Positions 8,284 through 16,461 of a DNA stretch of 64,000 nucleotides are shown one piece after another. Numbering within the stretch: the stretch's first letter is position 1; the number at the start of each line of letters is the position of its first letter. Location: positions 14,706 to 78,705 of the forward strand of contig JBMONC010000059.1 in assembly GCA_049324875.1 (NCBI GenBank), read 5' to 3'. Both the position numbers and the translations under genes were made by a program. This DNA is from JAWLHU01 sp049324875. GTDB taxonomy: Bacteria; Bacillota; Sulfobacillia; Symbiobacteriales; Symbiobacteriaceae. The notes beneath the pieces are model-generated. The model searched no databases. It had not been told where the DNA came from and saw only the letters and a program-made list of their open reading frames with translations.

Positions 8284-8331
8284 AAAAGGCAGCCTACGCT
8301 GCCCTTGCCTGAGTGGCTGCACTCTCAGGCA
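8284..8331 (-). promoter_or_regulatory. Possible transcription attenuator in the acyl-CoA dehydrogenase leader
   Basis: On the minus strand, hairpin 1 (TGCCTGAG 8306-8313 with CTCAGGCA 8324-8331) is followed by a terminator-like hairpin (GGCAGC 8288-8293 with GCTGCC 8298-8303) and a TTTT run. The loop of hairpin 1 (8315-8320) is complementary to one terminator arm (8289-8294), so the structures could be exclusive. It lies 85-130 bases before the start codon. It fits no riboswitch class I can recognise. A short sRNA ending here is the alternative. Confidence 0.5.
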
Positions 8332-8401
8332 TCCTTCCCCGGCCCGGAACGCTGAACCATGGTGTACGGAACAGACGATACGACCGCCCGGTTGCAAATC
8401 A

Positions 8402-8418
8402 GTTACAGAGAGGTTACG
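8402..8418. promoter_or_regulatory. 11-base-period GTTAC direct repeat upstream of the acyl-CoA dehydrogenase operon
   Basis: GTTAC occurs at 8402 and again at 8413, exactly 11 bases apart. The repeat has the opposite orientation relative to its gene from the similar sites at 11663 and 21340. It may be a variant operator for the BTAD regulator encoded at 11785-14973. Confidence 0.4.
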
Positions 8419-8507
8419 ATCCGGCCCAAAATCATCCCGTGGGAGCATTTTGAGCCCTTGGCGCCAGACCCCCGAGGCGGACCTGGCGCTTTGGGTGCAA
8501 GGAGAAA

Positions 8508-8530
8508 GAGGCATCCCTAAGGGGTGCCTC
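8508..8530 (-). terminator. Intrinsic terminator after the YdjM-like gene
   Basis: A 10-base stem GAGGCATCCC/GGGGTGCCTC (one wobble) with a three-base loop, followed on the minus strand by TTTCTCCTT. Confidence 0.75.
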
Positions 8531-8547
8531 CTCCAATCTGTCCGGCC

Positions 8548-9330
8548 TCAGGCACGCTCCGCCGCGCCCACGGTCAGGAACCCGGCTTCCTCGGCCTCCC
8601 GCTCCGCCGGGCGTTCGCCCGTCAGGATCTCCCGCATGGCCACGGTCAGGTAGAGCGAGGCCGGCAGGGAGAGGAGCGCCATGGGCAGCAGCATCAGGAT
8701 GCGGTAGATCGTCTCCGAGCCCAGCAGAAACGAGGCGGCCAGGAGCAGGAGCCCGTACCCCAGCGCGAAGCGCTGCATCCGCCTGGCGGCCTCCACCTGG
8801 CGGTCCGGCAGCCCCCGGGCTGCACCCCGGGCGGCCAGCGCCCCGAAGTAGAGCGCCATGGCGCCGAACTCGGCGGCCGCCAGGAGCCGGCCCAGAAGGC
8901 GGGGCGTCTCCCACCAGCTCCACAGGTCGACGGGGCCGGCCAGCCCCAGGGCGGAGGCCGGCCAGAACAGATCGACCGGCGTGAACCAGAAGAGCAGGTC
9001 CAGCAGGATGTGCAGGCCGACCCCCAGCCCGGCGCCCCAGCCCCAGAGCCGGATCGCCCGGTCTCGAAGCAGGAGGGAGAGGGCGAGGCTGACCAGCCAG
9101 ACCACCCCCACCGCAAAGAGGCTGTGGCTGAAGCTCCGGTGGAGGAGCAGGGCCAGCTCCGGGTCGAGGGGCAGGGCGGCAGCCACGGGGATCACATCCA
9201 GGTCCGGGGCGATGGAGCCCACCAGAAACCCCAGCGCCATGCTCCCGGCGTTGGGGTCCGGGTTGAAGCGGCGCCGGATCTGTTCACCCAGGACCAGTCC
9301 CACCAGCGCATGGATCCCCACCTGCGCCAT
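8548..9330 (-). CDS. YdjM/YfhP-type membrane-bound metal-dependent hydrolase
   Basis: A 260-residue integral membrane protein with about six hydrophobic helices. Conserved polar residues of the DUF457/YdjM family are visible: an N-terminal His (GIHALVG), SIAPDLDVIP, HRSFSHSLF and GLHILLDLLFW. These His/Asp residues are the presumed metal ligands. The substrate of the family is not established. It is monocistronic, with its own terminator on one side and that of the alpha/beta hydrolase on the other. Start ATG at 9330 gives MAQVGIHALVG, the usual family N-terminus. Confidence 0.75.
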   Translation of the reverse strand: MAQVGIHALVGLVLGEQIRRRFNPDPNAGSMALGFLVGSIAPDLDVIPVAAALPLDPELALLLHRSFSHSLFAVGVVWLVSLALSLLLRDRAIRLWGWGAGLGVGLHILLDLLFWFTPVDLFWPASALGLAGPVDLWSWWETPRLLGRLLAAAEFGAMALYFGALAARGAARGLPDRQVEAARRMQRFALGYGLLLLAASFLLGSETIYRILMLLPMALLSLPASLYLTVAMREILTGERPAEREAEEAGFLTVGAAERA

Positions 9331-9448
9331 GCCGTCCCTTCCCCCCAGTGGATTACCAGATCGGCAACCTTATCACGAACGGAAAGTTGGTGATTGCTCA
9401 TTATCAGTATACCAGGAATATACTTCCTTAGCTATCCCTTTCAGGCAA

Positions 9449-9490
9449 GAAAAAATAGGCGCCCGGGCCGCCGAAGCGGTCCGAGCGCCT
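9449..9490 (-). terminator. Intrinsic terminator after the alpha/beta hydrolase
   Basis: Outer stem AGGCGC (9457-9462) with GCGCCT (9485-9490), inner pairs around a CTTCGG-type loop, and a run of six T residues on the minus strand. Confidence 0.85.
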
Positions 9491-9541
9491 GGGAAATCAA
9501 GGGGGACCTGACCCGATGGCCCGGGCCTCCCTCCACAAAGG

Positions 9542-10572
9542 TCAGTGAGGGAGCGCCTCCCGCAGGAAGGCGGAGGCGGCCTCTTTAAAGCGGGCGGTCT
9601 GCTCCAGGAACATGGCATGGCCGGCCTGCTCCAGCATCAGGAGCCGGCTGCCGGCGATGCGGCGCTGCAGCTCGTGGCTGTACGGGAGCGGGGTGAGCAC
9701 ATCCTCGTCGCCCACCATGATCAGGGTGGGGCAGGCGATGTTCGGCAGGATCTCCAGCACATCGTGGTGCATGGCGCCCTCGATCAGGTTGGCGGCGGCG
9801 TGGACGGGGATGGCGGAGCCCTTCTCCCGCCAGGGCTTCAGCGCCTCGTAGGAGCGGTTGAGGAAGGAGGCGCCCCAGATCCAGGCGAGGGAGACGTCGA
9901 AGCGGACCGGCGGGCCCCCGGCGGCCATGGCCGAGAGCCAGGACTGCAGCTTCACCTGCATGGCCACATCGGCCCGGCCGTAGGCGTTGGCCAGGACCAG
10001 CGCCGCCGCCCGGTGCGGGTGGAGGGCGGCGAAGCGCATGGCGATCAGAGCGCCGTTAGAAACCCCCAGCAGCGCCGCCCGCTCCACGCCCAGCCCGTCC
10101 AGCAGGGCCGTCAGGTCCGCGGTGTGCTGCTCGGTCCGGTACGGCCCCGCCTCGGGCTTCTCCGACCCGCCCTGCCCCCGGCAGTCATAGGTCAGCACCC
10201 GGAAGTGGTCGATGTAGGCGTCGAGGTGGCCCGCCCAGCTGGTCAGGTCGGTCAGCAGGCCGTTGATCAGCACCAGAACGGGCCCATCCTCCCGCCCCTG
10301 CCACTGGTAGTGGAGGTTGATTCCGTTCACAGGCATCNNNNNNNNNNNNNNNNNNNNNNNNNNNNNNNNNNNNNNNNNNNNNNNNNNNNNNNNNNNNNNN
10401 NNNNNNNNNNNNNNNNNNNNNNNNNNNNNNNNNNNNNGATGTAGGCGTCGAGGTGGCCCGCCCAGCTGGTCAGGTCGGTCAGCAGGCCGTTGATCAGCAC
10501 CAGAACGGGCCCATCCTCCCGCCCCTGCCACTGGTAGTGGAGGTTGATTCCGTTCACAGGCATCGTCGGCAT
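9542..10572 (-). CDS. Alpha/beta hydrolase, split by an artificial assembly gap
   Basis: As with etfB, 127 identical bases (10211-10337 and 10438-10564) flank 100 Ns. Collapsing them gives one 267-residue alpha/beta hydrolase. The catalytic elements are present: the nucleophile elbow GVSNGA, an acid in VGDEDVLTP and His in EQAGHAMFLE. The oxyanion region is LINGLLTDLTSW. Starts at 10572 (MPTMPVNG) or 10563 are both possible. It lies about 20 bases after the FabH-like gene and presumably shares its transcript, so a thioesterase or ester hydrolase role beside that condensing enzyme is plausible but unproven. Confidence 0.82.
10211..10564. other. Second assembly gap: 100 Ns flanked by identical 127-base ends
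   Basis: Ns fill 10338-10437, and 10211-10337 equals 10438-10564 base for base. Same artefact and same overlap length as the first gap. Confidence 0.95.
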
Positions 10573-10591
10573 CGCCGGTTCCCCCCATCCG

Positions 10592-11611
10592 TCATCCCCA
10601 CTGGATCACCGAGGCGGTGAAGGCGTACCCCGTGCCGGCGCCCAGCAGGAGCACCCGGTCCCCCGGCTTCACCCTCCCCTCCTCCAGCCCCAGCTTCAGG
10701 CAGAGGTAGGGATCGGTGTGGCCCAGGTGGCCGTAATCCTGCAGGTAGACCGCCTGCTCGGGGCGCAGCCCCAGCGCCGCCACGATCGCATCGTGGGCCG
10801 ACCGCTTGACATGGACCATGCCGAAGAAGTCGATATCCGCCCGGGTGAGGCCGCTCTCCGCCAGGGCGATGTCGCAGGCCCGCAGGAAGGCGGGCATGGA
10901 GCGCTCGGCCAGATCCTTCTTCATCCGCTCCGGGTCGGTCACCACCAGCTGCCAGGCCTTCTGCTCCACCGCCTCATGGGTGACCGGCACCCTGGTGCCG
11001 CCCAGCAGCGGGAGCACATCGTCGGCGAAGACCGGCTCGGTGTGGATCCCCGAGCCGAGGATCCGGTTGCGGGTGGATCCCCGCTTCAGGATGGCCGCAT
11101 GACCGGATGGCCCCATGTCGAACATGAAGCTGGAGTGGGGGTCGTCATAGTTGACCATGTAGGCGTTGGTGTTCCCGCCGGCGATCAGCACCGTCTTCAG
11201 GTCGGGGTTGACCTGCATCAGGTCCTTGGCCACCTTCCAGGCTAGAGAGGTGGCGGCGCAGCGGTAGGGCAGGTCGAAGGCCCAGCAGCGGTCGGCGCCC
11301 AGCTCCTTCTGGATCTTGATCGCCCCGGTCCAGCAGATGTACTCCTTGTACTCCTCGCCGGGGTAGATGATCAGGTCGATCTCGTCGGGCCGGATGCCCG
11401 TCCGGTCCAGGAGCCGCTGCGCCGCCCGGGTGGCCATGGCCACGCAGTGGTCCTCCGGGCCGCCCACCGGCTTGCGGCTGATGCCGAACTTCTCCCGGAT
11501 CACCCGCTCGGGGATGCCGGTGCGTGCCGCCAGTTCCTCGGCGGTGATGAACCGCTCGGGGACGTATACCTCAAAGTCCAGAAGCCCCACCGGAACCAGT
11601 TCGATGGCCAT
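10592..11611 (-). CDS. FabH/HMG-CoA-synthase-like condensing enzyme (copy 1)
   Basis: A 339-residue thiolase-fold protein. The probable nucleophile is Cys118 in FDLPYRCAATS. A Glu pair (86-87, IYPGEEYKEY) lies 31-32 residues before it, as the catalytic Glu does in HMG-CoA synthases, and a His lies in MVHVKRSAHD (267). Where FabH and HMG-CoA synthase have a conserved Asn (GN), this protein has His (DYGHLGHTD, 295). It could be a beta-ketoacyl or HMG-type synthase acting on acyl-CoA. It is paralogous to the gene at 27142-28164. The promoter region carries an 11-base-period TGTTACC repeat, and the alpha/beta hydrolase follows it. Confidence 0.8.
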   Translation of the reverse strand: MAIELVPVGLLDFEVYVPERFITAEELAARTGIPERVIREKFGISRKPVGGPEDHCVAMATRAAQRLLDRTGIRPDEIDLIIYPGEEYKEYICWTGAIKIQKELGADRCWAFDLPYRCAATSLAWKVAKDLMQVNPDLKTVLIAGGNTNAYMVNYDDPHSSFMFDMGPSGHAAILKRGSTRNRILGSGIHTEPVFADDVLPLLGGTRVPVTHEAVEQKAWQLVVTDPERMKKDLAERSMPAFLRACDIALAESGLTRADIDFFGMVHVKRSAHDAIVAALGLRPEQAVYLQDYGHLGHTDPYLCLKLGLEEGRVKPGDRVLLLGAGTGYAFTASVIQWG

Positions 11612-11647
11612 GGGAACAGCCCCCCTGTGCCGGAAGATTCCGACCCT

Positions 11648-11680
11648 ACTCTAGCCTGAGGGGGTAACAGGGGGGTAACA
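11648..11680 (-). promoter_or_regulatory. SARP-type operator/promoter of the FabH-like gene (repeat site A)
   Basis: On the minus strand two TGTTACC heptamers (complement of 11663-11669 and 11674-11680) are exactly 11 bases apart. A -10-like TAGAGT (11648-11653) follows the second after nine bases. It lies 37-69 bases before the start codon. Confidence 0.65.
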
Positions 11681-11788
11681 GGGCCGGTCGGGCCTACTCG
11701 ACCGGGCTGAACGGGGTGAGCAGCCGGCGGCGGGCCGGTTCGGCTCGATCTCAGTGGCCGCATGGCGAACCAGGTAGATCACGATCAC
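11651..11788 (-). pseudogene. Truncated phosphoglycerate-mutase-like histidine phosphatase remnant
   Basis: The GTG at 11788 overlaps the regulator stop (GTGA) and begins VIVIYLVRHAATEIEPNRP, the classic N-terminus of the histidine phosphatase superfamily with the RH catalytic motif. The frame ends after 45 residues, against roughly 200 for the family. Shifting frame after the NRP segment reads about a dozen more plausible residues, then also stops. The 3' end holds the operator of the next gene, so a deletion probably removed most of the gene. Confidence 0.6.
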
Positions 11789-14700
11789 AACCCCTTGATC
11801 GATTCCCTCAGCAGCGCCACGGTCTCCTGGGAGGGGCGGACGCCCAGCGACTCCTGGAGGACCGTCTTGCACCGCTGGTAGACCTGCACGGCCCGGGCCT
11901 TCTCCCCGGCGCGGGCGTGGCAGAGGATCATCATCCGGTAGGCGTTCTCCCAGCAGTTGTCCCGGGCCAGCAGCTGGTCGCAGAGCGCCAGGCACTCCGG
12001 CCACCGGCCCCGGTTCAGATGGATCTGCGCCAGGGCATCGGTCGCCTCCAGGTAAAGCCGGCGGAGCCGCTCCCGCTCGGCGATCGCCCACTCATCGTAG
12101 AGGGCGTCCTCAAGGAAGTCGCCCCGGTAGAGGGCGAGCGCCTGCTCCAGACGCTCCTCGGCGTGCTCCTCCTGCCCGGCGCGGGCGTAGGCCAACCCCC
12201 GGTTGGCCAGCACAGCAAACCGGTCGGCATCCACCTGGAGGCTCTCCACATCGATCAGGCCGTACCGGTCGCCGGAGCGGACCACGAAGTAGGCGGTCTC
12301 CTCCGGCCGCTGCGGCTCCAGGATTGTGTTCAGGGTGGAGAGGGTCACCTTCAGGTTCTTGGCCCCCAACTCCCTGGTCTTCTCCGGCCAGAGCACCTCC
12401 ACCAGGTAGTCCCGGGAAAGGTACTGTCCCCGGCGGGAGAGCATGATCTGGAAGAGCCGCTTCGCCTTGTCCCGGGTCCACTCCTGCGGGGTGATCGGCT
12501 CCTGCCCCCGCCAGACGCCGAACTCGCCCAGGGTGCGGACCCCGAGGGTGAAGCCGGGGTGGTAGGTCCCGGGCGGGGCGCCCAGGTCGACCCCCGCCTC
12601 CTCCCGGCAGGCGATCAGGAAGCGCTTCAGCTCCCCCAGGTCCCGCGGGCTCCAGATGTGCTTGCGCTGGAGCAGGTAGCCGTAGGGGCGGGCCCGGAGC
12701 AGCCCCGCCAGCTCCCGGGCGGTGGCGCGGAAGAGCTCCTGCTCCCCCATCCGCCAGGCGGTCATCGCTTCCCAGATCAGCGCCACCGCCTGTCCGGCCT
12801 CGTCGCCCACCTGCTTCAGCATCAGCCGGGTCGAGCGGAGCGACTCCAGGGCGTCCGGGTGGTCGCCGTGGACGTAGAGCCCCACGCCCCGGGCCAACCG
12901 GACCATCGCCGCCAGCCAGAGGTCGCTGGCCTCCATGCAGATGGCGATCCCCGAGTCGGCGTAGAGCCGGCAGTTCTCCTCATCCCCCAGGTAGGCGTAG
13001 GCCAGGGTCAGCCCCCAGTGGGGCTCGCCCTTCCCCCGGGGGATCCGCACGTTGTCCGACAGGCGGGCCGCCTCGGTGTAATAGGCCACCGCCCGCTCCA
13101 GGTCGCCGTCCACCAGGTGGGCGTGGCCCAGGCGGGAGTTGGCCACCGACTCGGTGAAGCGGGAGCCCACCCGCTGGGAGGTGAGCAGCACCTCCCGGGC
13201 CAGCTCCATCGACTCCTGGTTGCGGCGCCCCTGCAGGTTGTAGAGCAGGGAGAGGACCAGCCGCAGCTCCCGGTGAGCCTTGGGCAGCTCATCCTGGACG
13301 AAGTCGGGGTTGGCCAGCCGCTCCTCCACGAAGGCGACCGCCTCGGTGTACCGCCCTTGCCGGAGCAGCAGGCGGGCCTCCACCAGGGCGCCGGTCTCCG
13401 CCGCCTTCGCCTTCTGCCGCTCGACGATCTGCCGGGCCTGCTCCAGACGGCCCAGGTTCAGCTTGTTCTCGGCGATCAGGGCCAGCAGCGGGCCGGTCTC
13501 CACCCCCAGCTCTTCCTTGATTGCCAGGGCCCGCTGGAGCAGGGGCTCCGCCCGGGAGGGCTGGACCGTGTCCAGGAAGACCAGCGCCTTGCGCATCAGC
13601 ACCTCGGCCAGGCCATTCCGATCCTCCAGGGTGCGGTAGAGCCGCTCCGCCTCCTCGTAGACCGAGAGCGCCTCGTGGAAGGCGCTGAGCGAGCGCTTGA
13701 TGTCGCCCCGCAGCAGGTAGACCCCGGGGTGGAGGGCGCAGACATCCCGAGGCAGGCCGTCCAGCCACTGGAGCACCGTCTGGAAGCGGGTCTGCCGGAT
13801 CATCGCCGGCGCCAGCTCCTGGATCAGACGGGCCGCCTCCTCGTAGGCGCCGCCCTCCAGCATGTACTCCACCGCCTCCTCCCGCATCCCCTCCTCCAGA
13901 CAGTAGGCCGCCGCCTTCCGGCGCAGGGAGGAGAGGTCGACCCCCTCCTGCTCCGCCTGGAAGAGCAGGAAGTCCCGGAAGAGCCGGTGGAAGCCGTAGT
14001 TCCCCCGCCCGAAGTCCTGCAGCAGCACCCCCCGCTGCATCGCCTCGGAGAGGTACCGCCGGGCCTCCGGCCCGAAGAGGGCGGTGCAGAAGGACTCGGT
14101 CAGGGTGTGGACCACCGAGGCGCGGAGGATGAACTCCCGCAGCTCCTGCGGCAGCCGCTCCAGCACATCGGCCGCCAGGAAGGAGAAGAGGTCGCCGGCG
14201 CTGACCCGCAGGTCAGCTGTCACCGTCTCCAGCGGCTCACTCTCGCCCACCGCAGCGGCGATCATCTCCACGGCGATGGGCCAGCCCTCCGTCACCTCCC
14301 GGATCAGCGCCGCCTCCCGGCGGGTCAGCCTCCGGTCCCGGCGCCGCCGCATGAACTTGCTGATCTCCCGCTCATCCAGCGCCAGGTCCTCCTCGTCGAT
14401 CATCAGCACCCGCCCCTTCAGCTTCCACTCGCTCAGGGGCAGGAAGGTGAAGGGGTGGCGGGAGGTGAGCACCGCCCTCAGGTTGGGCGGGGCATGGCGC
14501 AGCAGGTACTCCAGGGCCCGGTAGACCTCGGTCTGCCCCTGGACCAGGTGGCAGTCCTCAATGACCAGCCAGACCTCTTCGCCCTCCAGGGCGTGGATCC
14601 CGTTGATCCAGGCGTTCAGGATGTACCGCCAGGAGCGGCCCAGCTCCTCGCTCTCCTCCAACATGCGGGCCGCATCGGACAGCAGGGCGGGGCGCCGGGC

Positions 14701-14973
14701 CCGCACGGCCTGGATCAGCCCCTCCAGGAAGACCCGCAGCTCCGCATCCTCCTCGGTCAGGGTAAGCCAGAAGAAGGGGAGACCGGCGCGGGCCACGTAG
14801 GCGCTCAGCATGGTCGACTTGCCATAGCCGGCCCCCGCCCGCACCAGGATCACCCCGTGCCGCTCCGCCTGCTCCATCTTCCGGAGAAAGCTCTCCACCC
14901 AGACCACGTCCTGAGCCGTCGCCGGCGGGACGAACTTGGTGGAGAGCAGAAAGTTATCCTTCACCCGTCTCAC
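11785..14973 (-). CDS. STAND-ATPase transcriptional regulator with SARP/BTAD C-terminus
   Basis: A 1062-residue regulator. The N-terminal third resembles MalT-type STAND ATPases (Walker A AGAGYGKST, residues 46-54; DEED segments near 190; LLR/LTEGWPIA region). The middle (about 330-780) is rich in TPR-like helical repeats. At about 810-900 lies an OmpR-type winged helix (GVRTLGEFGVW, TRDKAKRLFQIML, LVEVLWPEK) followed by a bacterial transcriptional activation domain (about 905-1060, YRGDFLED, YQRCKTVLQESLGV), as in SARP activators. It probably integrates a metabolite signal with ATP. Neighbours suggest control of acyl-CoA and branched-chain substrate genes, and candidate 11-base-period operators lie nearby. 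Confidence 0.88.
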   Translation of the reverse strand: MRRVKDNFLLSTKFVPPATAQDVVWVESFLRKMEQAERHGVILVRAGAGYGKSTMLSAYVARAGLPFFWLTLTEEDAELRVFLEGLIQAVRARRPALLSDAARMLEESEELGRSWRYILNAWINGIHALEGEEVWLVIEDCHLVQGQTEVYRALEYLLRHAPPNLRAVLTSRHPFTFLPLSEWKLKGRVLMIDEEDLALDEREISKFMRRRRDRRLTRREAALIREVTEGWPIAVEMIAAAVGESEPLETVTADLRVSAGDLFSFLAADVLERLPQELREFILRASVVHTLTESFCTALFGPEARRYLSEAMQRGVLLQDFGRGNYGFHRLFRDFLLFQAEQEGVDLSSLRRKAAAYCLEEGMREEAVEYMLEGGAYEEAARLIQELAPAMIRQTRFQTVLQWLDGLPRDVCALHPGVYLLRGDIKRSLSAFHEALSVYEEAERLYRTLEDRNGLAEVLMRKALVFLDTVQPSRAEPLLQRALAIKEELGVETGPLLALIAENKLNLGRLEQARQIVERQKAKAAETGALVEARLLLRQGRYTEAVAFVEERLANPDFVQDELPKAHRELRLVLSLLYNLQGRRNQESMELAREVLLTSQRVGSRFTESVANSRLGHAHLVDGDLERAVAYYTEAARLSDNVRIPRGKGEPHWGLTLAYAYLGDEENCRLYADSGIAICMEASDLWLAAMVRLARGVGLYVHGDHPDALESLRSTRLMLKQVGDEAGQAVALIWEAMTAWRMGEQELFRATARELAGLLRARPYGYLLQRKHIWSPRDLGELKRFLIACREEAGVDLGAPPGTYHPGFTLGVRTLGEFGVWRGQEPITPQEWTRDKAKRLFQIMLSRRGQYLSRDYLVEVLWPEKTRELGAKNLKVTLSTLNTILEPQRPEETAYFVVRSGDRYGLIDVESLQVDADRFAVLANRGLAYARAGQEEHAEERLEQALALYRGDFLEDALYDEWAIAERERLRRLYLEATDALAQIHLNRGRWPECLALCDQLLARDNCWENAYRMMILCHARAGEKARAVQVYQRCKTVLQESLGVRPSQETVALLRESIKGL

Positions 14974-15085
14974 TTCCCGAAGGTGTTTTCACCATGATCG
15001 GTAGTTCGACCGGATGATCATCTGTGCCTTCTTTGGCGGGGCAAAAAGCGGGGCTCAGCGGACCTTCCTCCCCCTGGTAATCTGC

Positions 15086-15112
15086 CCGGGCGCCCCGTTC
15101 GGGGACGCCCGG
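15086..15112 (-). terminator. Hairpin after the liv/CoA-transferase operon
   Basis: An 11-pair stem CCGGGCGCCCC/GGGGACGCCCGG with one bulge and a GTTC loop, 18 bases past the stop at 15130. There is no T run, so it may be a weak or factor-assisted terminator. Confidence 0.45.
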
Positions 15113-15129
15113 TCCGCTCTCGACCTTTC

Positions 15130-16440
15130 CTATGGCAGCCAGCCGTACCGCTCCGCCTCCTCCTTCAGCTGATCCCGGAAGTTGGGATGGGCAATCCGGA
15201 TCAGCGCCGCCGCCCGCTCGTGCACCGAGCGCCCCCGCAGGTGGGCCACCCCGTACTCCGTCACCACGTAGTCCACCTCGTTCCGGGTCATGGTCACCAC
15301 CGAGCCGGGCGCCAGGATCGGGACGATGGTCGAGACCGTCCCACCCTTGGCGGTGGAGCGGAGGCAGAGGATCCCCTTCCCGCCGGGGCTCATGTAGGCG
15401 CCCACGTGGGTGTCCCGCTGCCCGCCCGTGCCCGAATACTGCATCGGGCCGATCGACTCCGAGCAGACCTGCCCGGTCAGATCGATCGAGATCGCGGTGT
15501 TGATCGAGGTCATCTTGTAATTCTGCGCCAGAACCCAGGGGTCGTTGGTGTAGTTCCCGTCCCGGATCTCCACCGCCGGGTTGTTGTCCAGCCAGTCATA
15601 GAGCCGCCTGGAGCCCGCCGCGAAGCAGCCGATGGTCTTTCCCCGGTTGATCGTCTTGCGGCTGTTGGTCACCACCCCCGCCTCGTACAGGTCGTACATG
15701 GCGTCGACGATCATCTCGGTGTGGATCCCCAGCTCCTTCTTGTGCTTGAGGAAGCCGGCCACCGCATTCGGAATCCCGCCGATGCCCAGCTGGATGGTGG
15801 CCCCGTCCTCCACCAGGTCGGCCACGTAGCCGGCGATCGCCTCCTCCTCCGGGCCGGGGGCGATGTTCGGCATGTTGAAGATCGGCACGTGGTTCTCCAC
15901 GATCCAGTTGACCTGGGAGACATGGAGCGCCGTGTCGCCGAAGGTGCGGGGCGAGTTCTCGTTCACCTCCACCACCACCAGGTCAGCGCTCTTCAGCACC
16001 CACGGCTCGAAGACGGTGGAGAGGGAGAGCGAGAAGTAGCCGTGCTTGTCCATGGGCGAGACGGTGGTGAAGAGGACGTTCAGCGGCGCCACCTCATACC
16101 GGTCCCGGCCCGCCCGGTGCAGGTTGTTGGGCACCATCGTCGCCCCCTGGTGGCTGGCGTGCGCCTTGCGGGCCACATCGCCGTAAAACCAGGCCTGGTG
16201 CAGGAACCGCCCCTTGTAGGCCGGGTTCCTCACCCACTCGTAGCTCCCCACCAGCAGGGCGGCGAAGACGCTGACGTTCTCCACCCGGTCGGCGATGGTG
16301 TGCAGGCGGCTGAGCAGTCCGGGCGGTTCCGCCGCCACCATGCCCACGGCGATCCGATCCCCGGACCTGACATGGCTGACCGCCTCATCGAAGGAGACTA
16401 GCTTCTCACGGTACATCTTCTGCCACTTTTCGGTCAGCAT
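15130..16440 (-). CDS. Acetyl-CoA hydrolase/transferase family CoA-transferase
   Basis: A 436-residue CoA-transferase of the 4-hydroxybutyrate/acetate type. Recognised segments are the N-terminal VRSGDRIAVGM, GATIQLGIGGIPNAVAGFL, the end-domain GGKGILCLRSTAKGGTVSTIVP and VVTEYGVAHLRGRSVHERA. The family forms a Glu-CoA thioester intermediate and moves CoA between carboxylic acids. It is the last gene of the liv operon, 21 bases after livM, which suggests activation or recycling of the imported acid or of its breakdown product. The exact acyl specificity cannot be read from sequence. Confidence 0.88.
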   Translation of the reverse strand: MLTEKWQKMYREKLVSFDEAVSHVRSGDRIAVGMVAAEPPGLLSRLHTIADRVENVSVFAALLVGSYEWVRNPAYKGRFLHQAWFYGDVARKAHASHQGATMVPNNLHRAGRDRYEVAPLNVLFTTVSPMDKHGYFSLSLSTVFEPWVLKSADLVVVEVNENSPRTFGDTALHVSQVNWIVENHVPIFNMPNIAPGPEEEAIAGYVADLVEDGATIQLGIGGIPNAVAGFLKHKKELGIHTEMIVDAMYDLYEAGVVTNSRKTINRGKTIGCFAAGSRRLYDWLDNNPAVEIRDGNYTNDPWVLAQNYKMTSINTAISIDLTGQVCSESIGPMQYSGTGGQRDTHVGAYMSPGGKGILCLRSTAKGGTVSTIVPILAPGSVVTMTRNEVDYVVTEYGVAHLRGRSVHERAAALIRIAHPNFRDQLKEEAERYGWLP

Positions 16441-16461
16441 CCCGATCCTCCTCTCCCACCC

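Noticed and set aside
8284..8340. Known riboswitch (TPP, SAM or glycine) in the dehydrogenase leader
   Set aside because: CTGAGA resembles part of a TPP element, but the partner motifs are absent; only the attenuator-like structure is supported.
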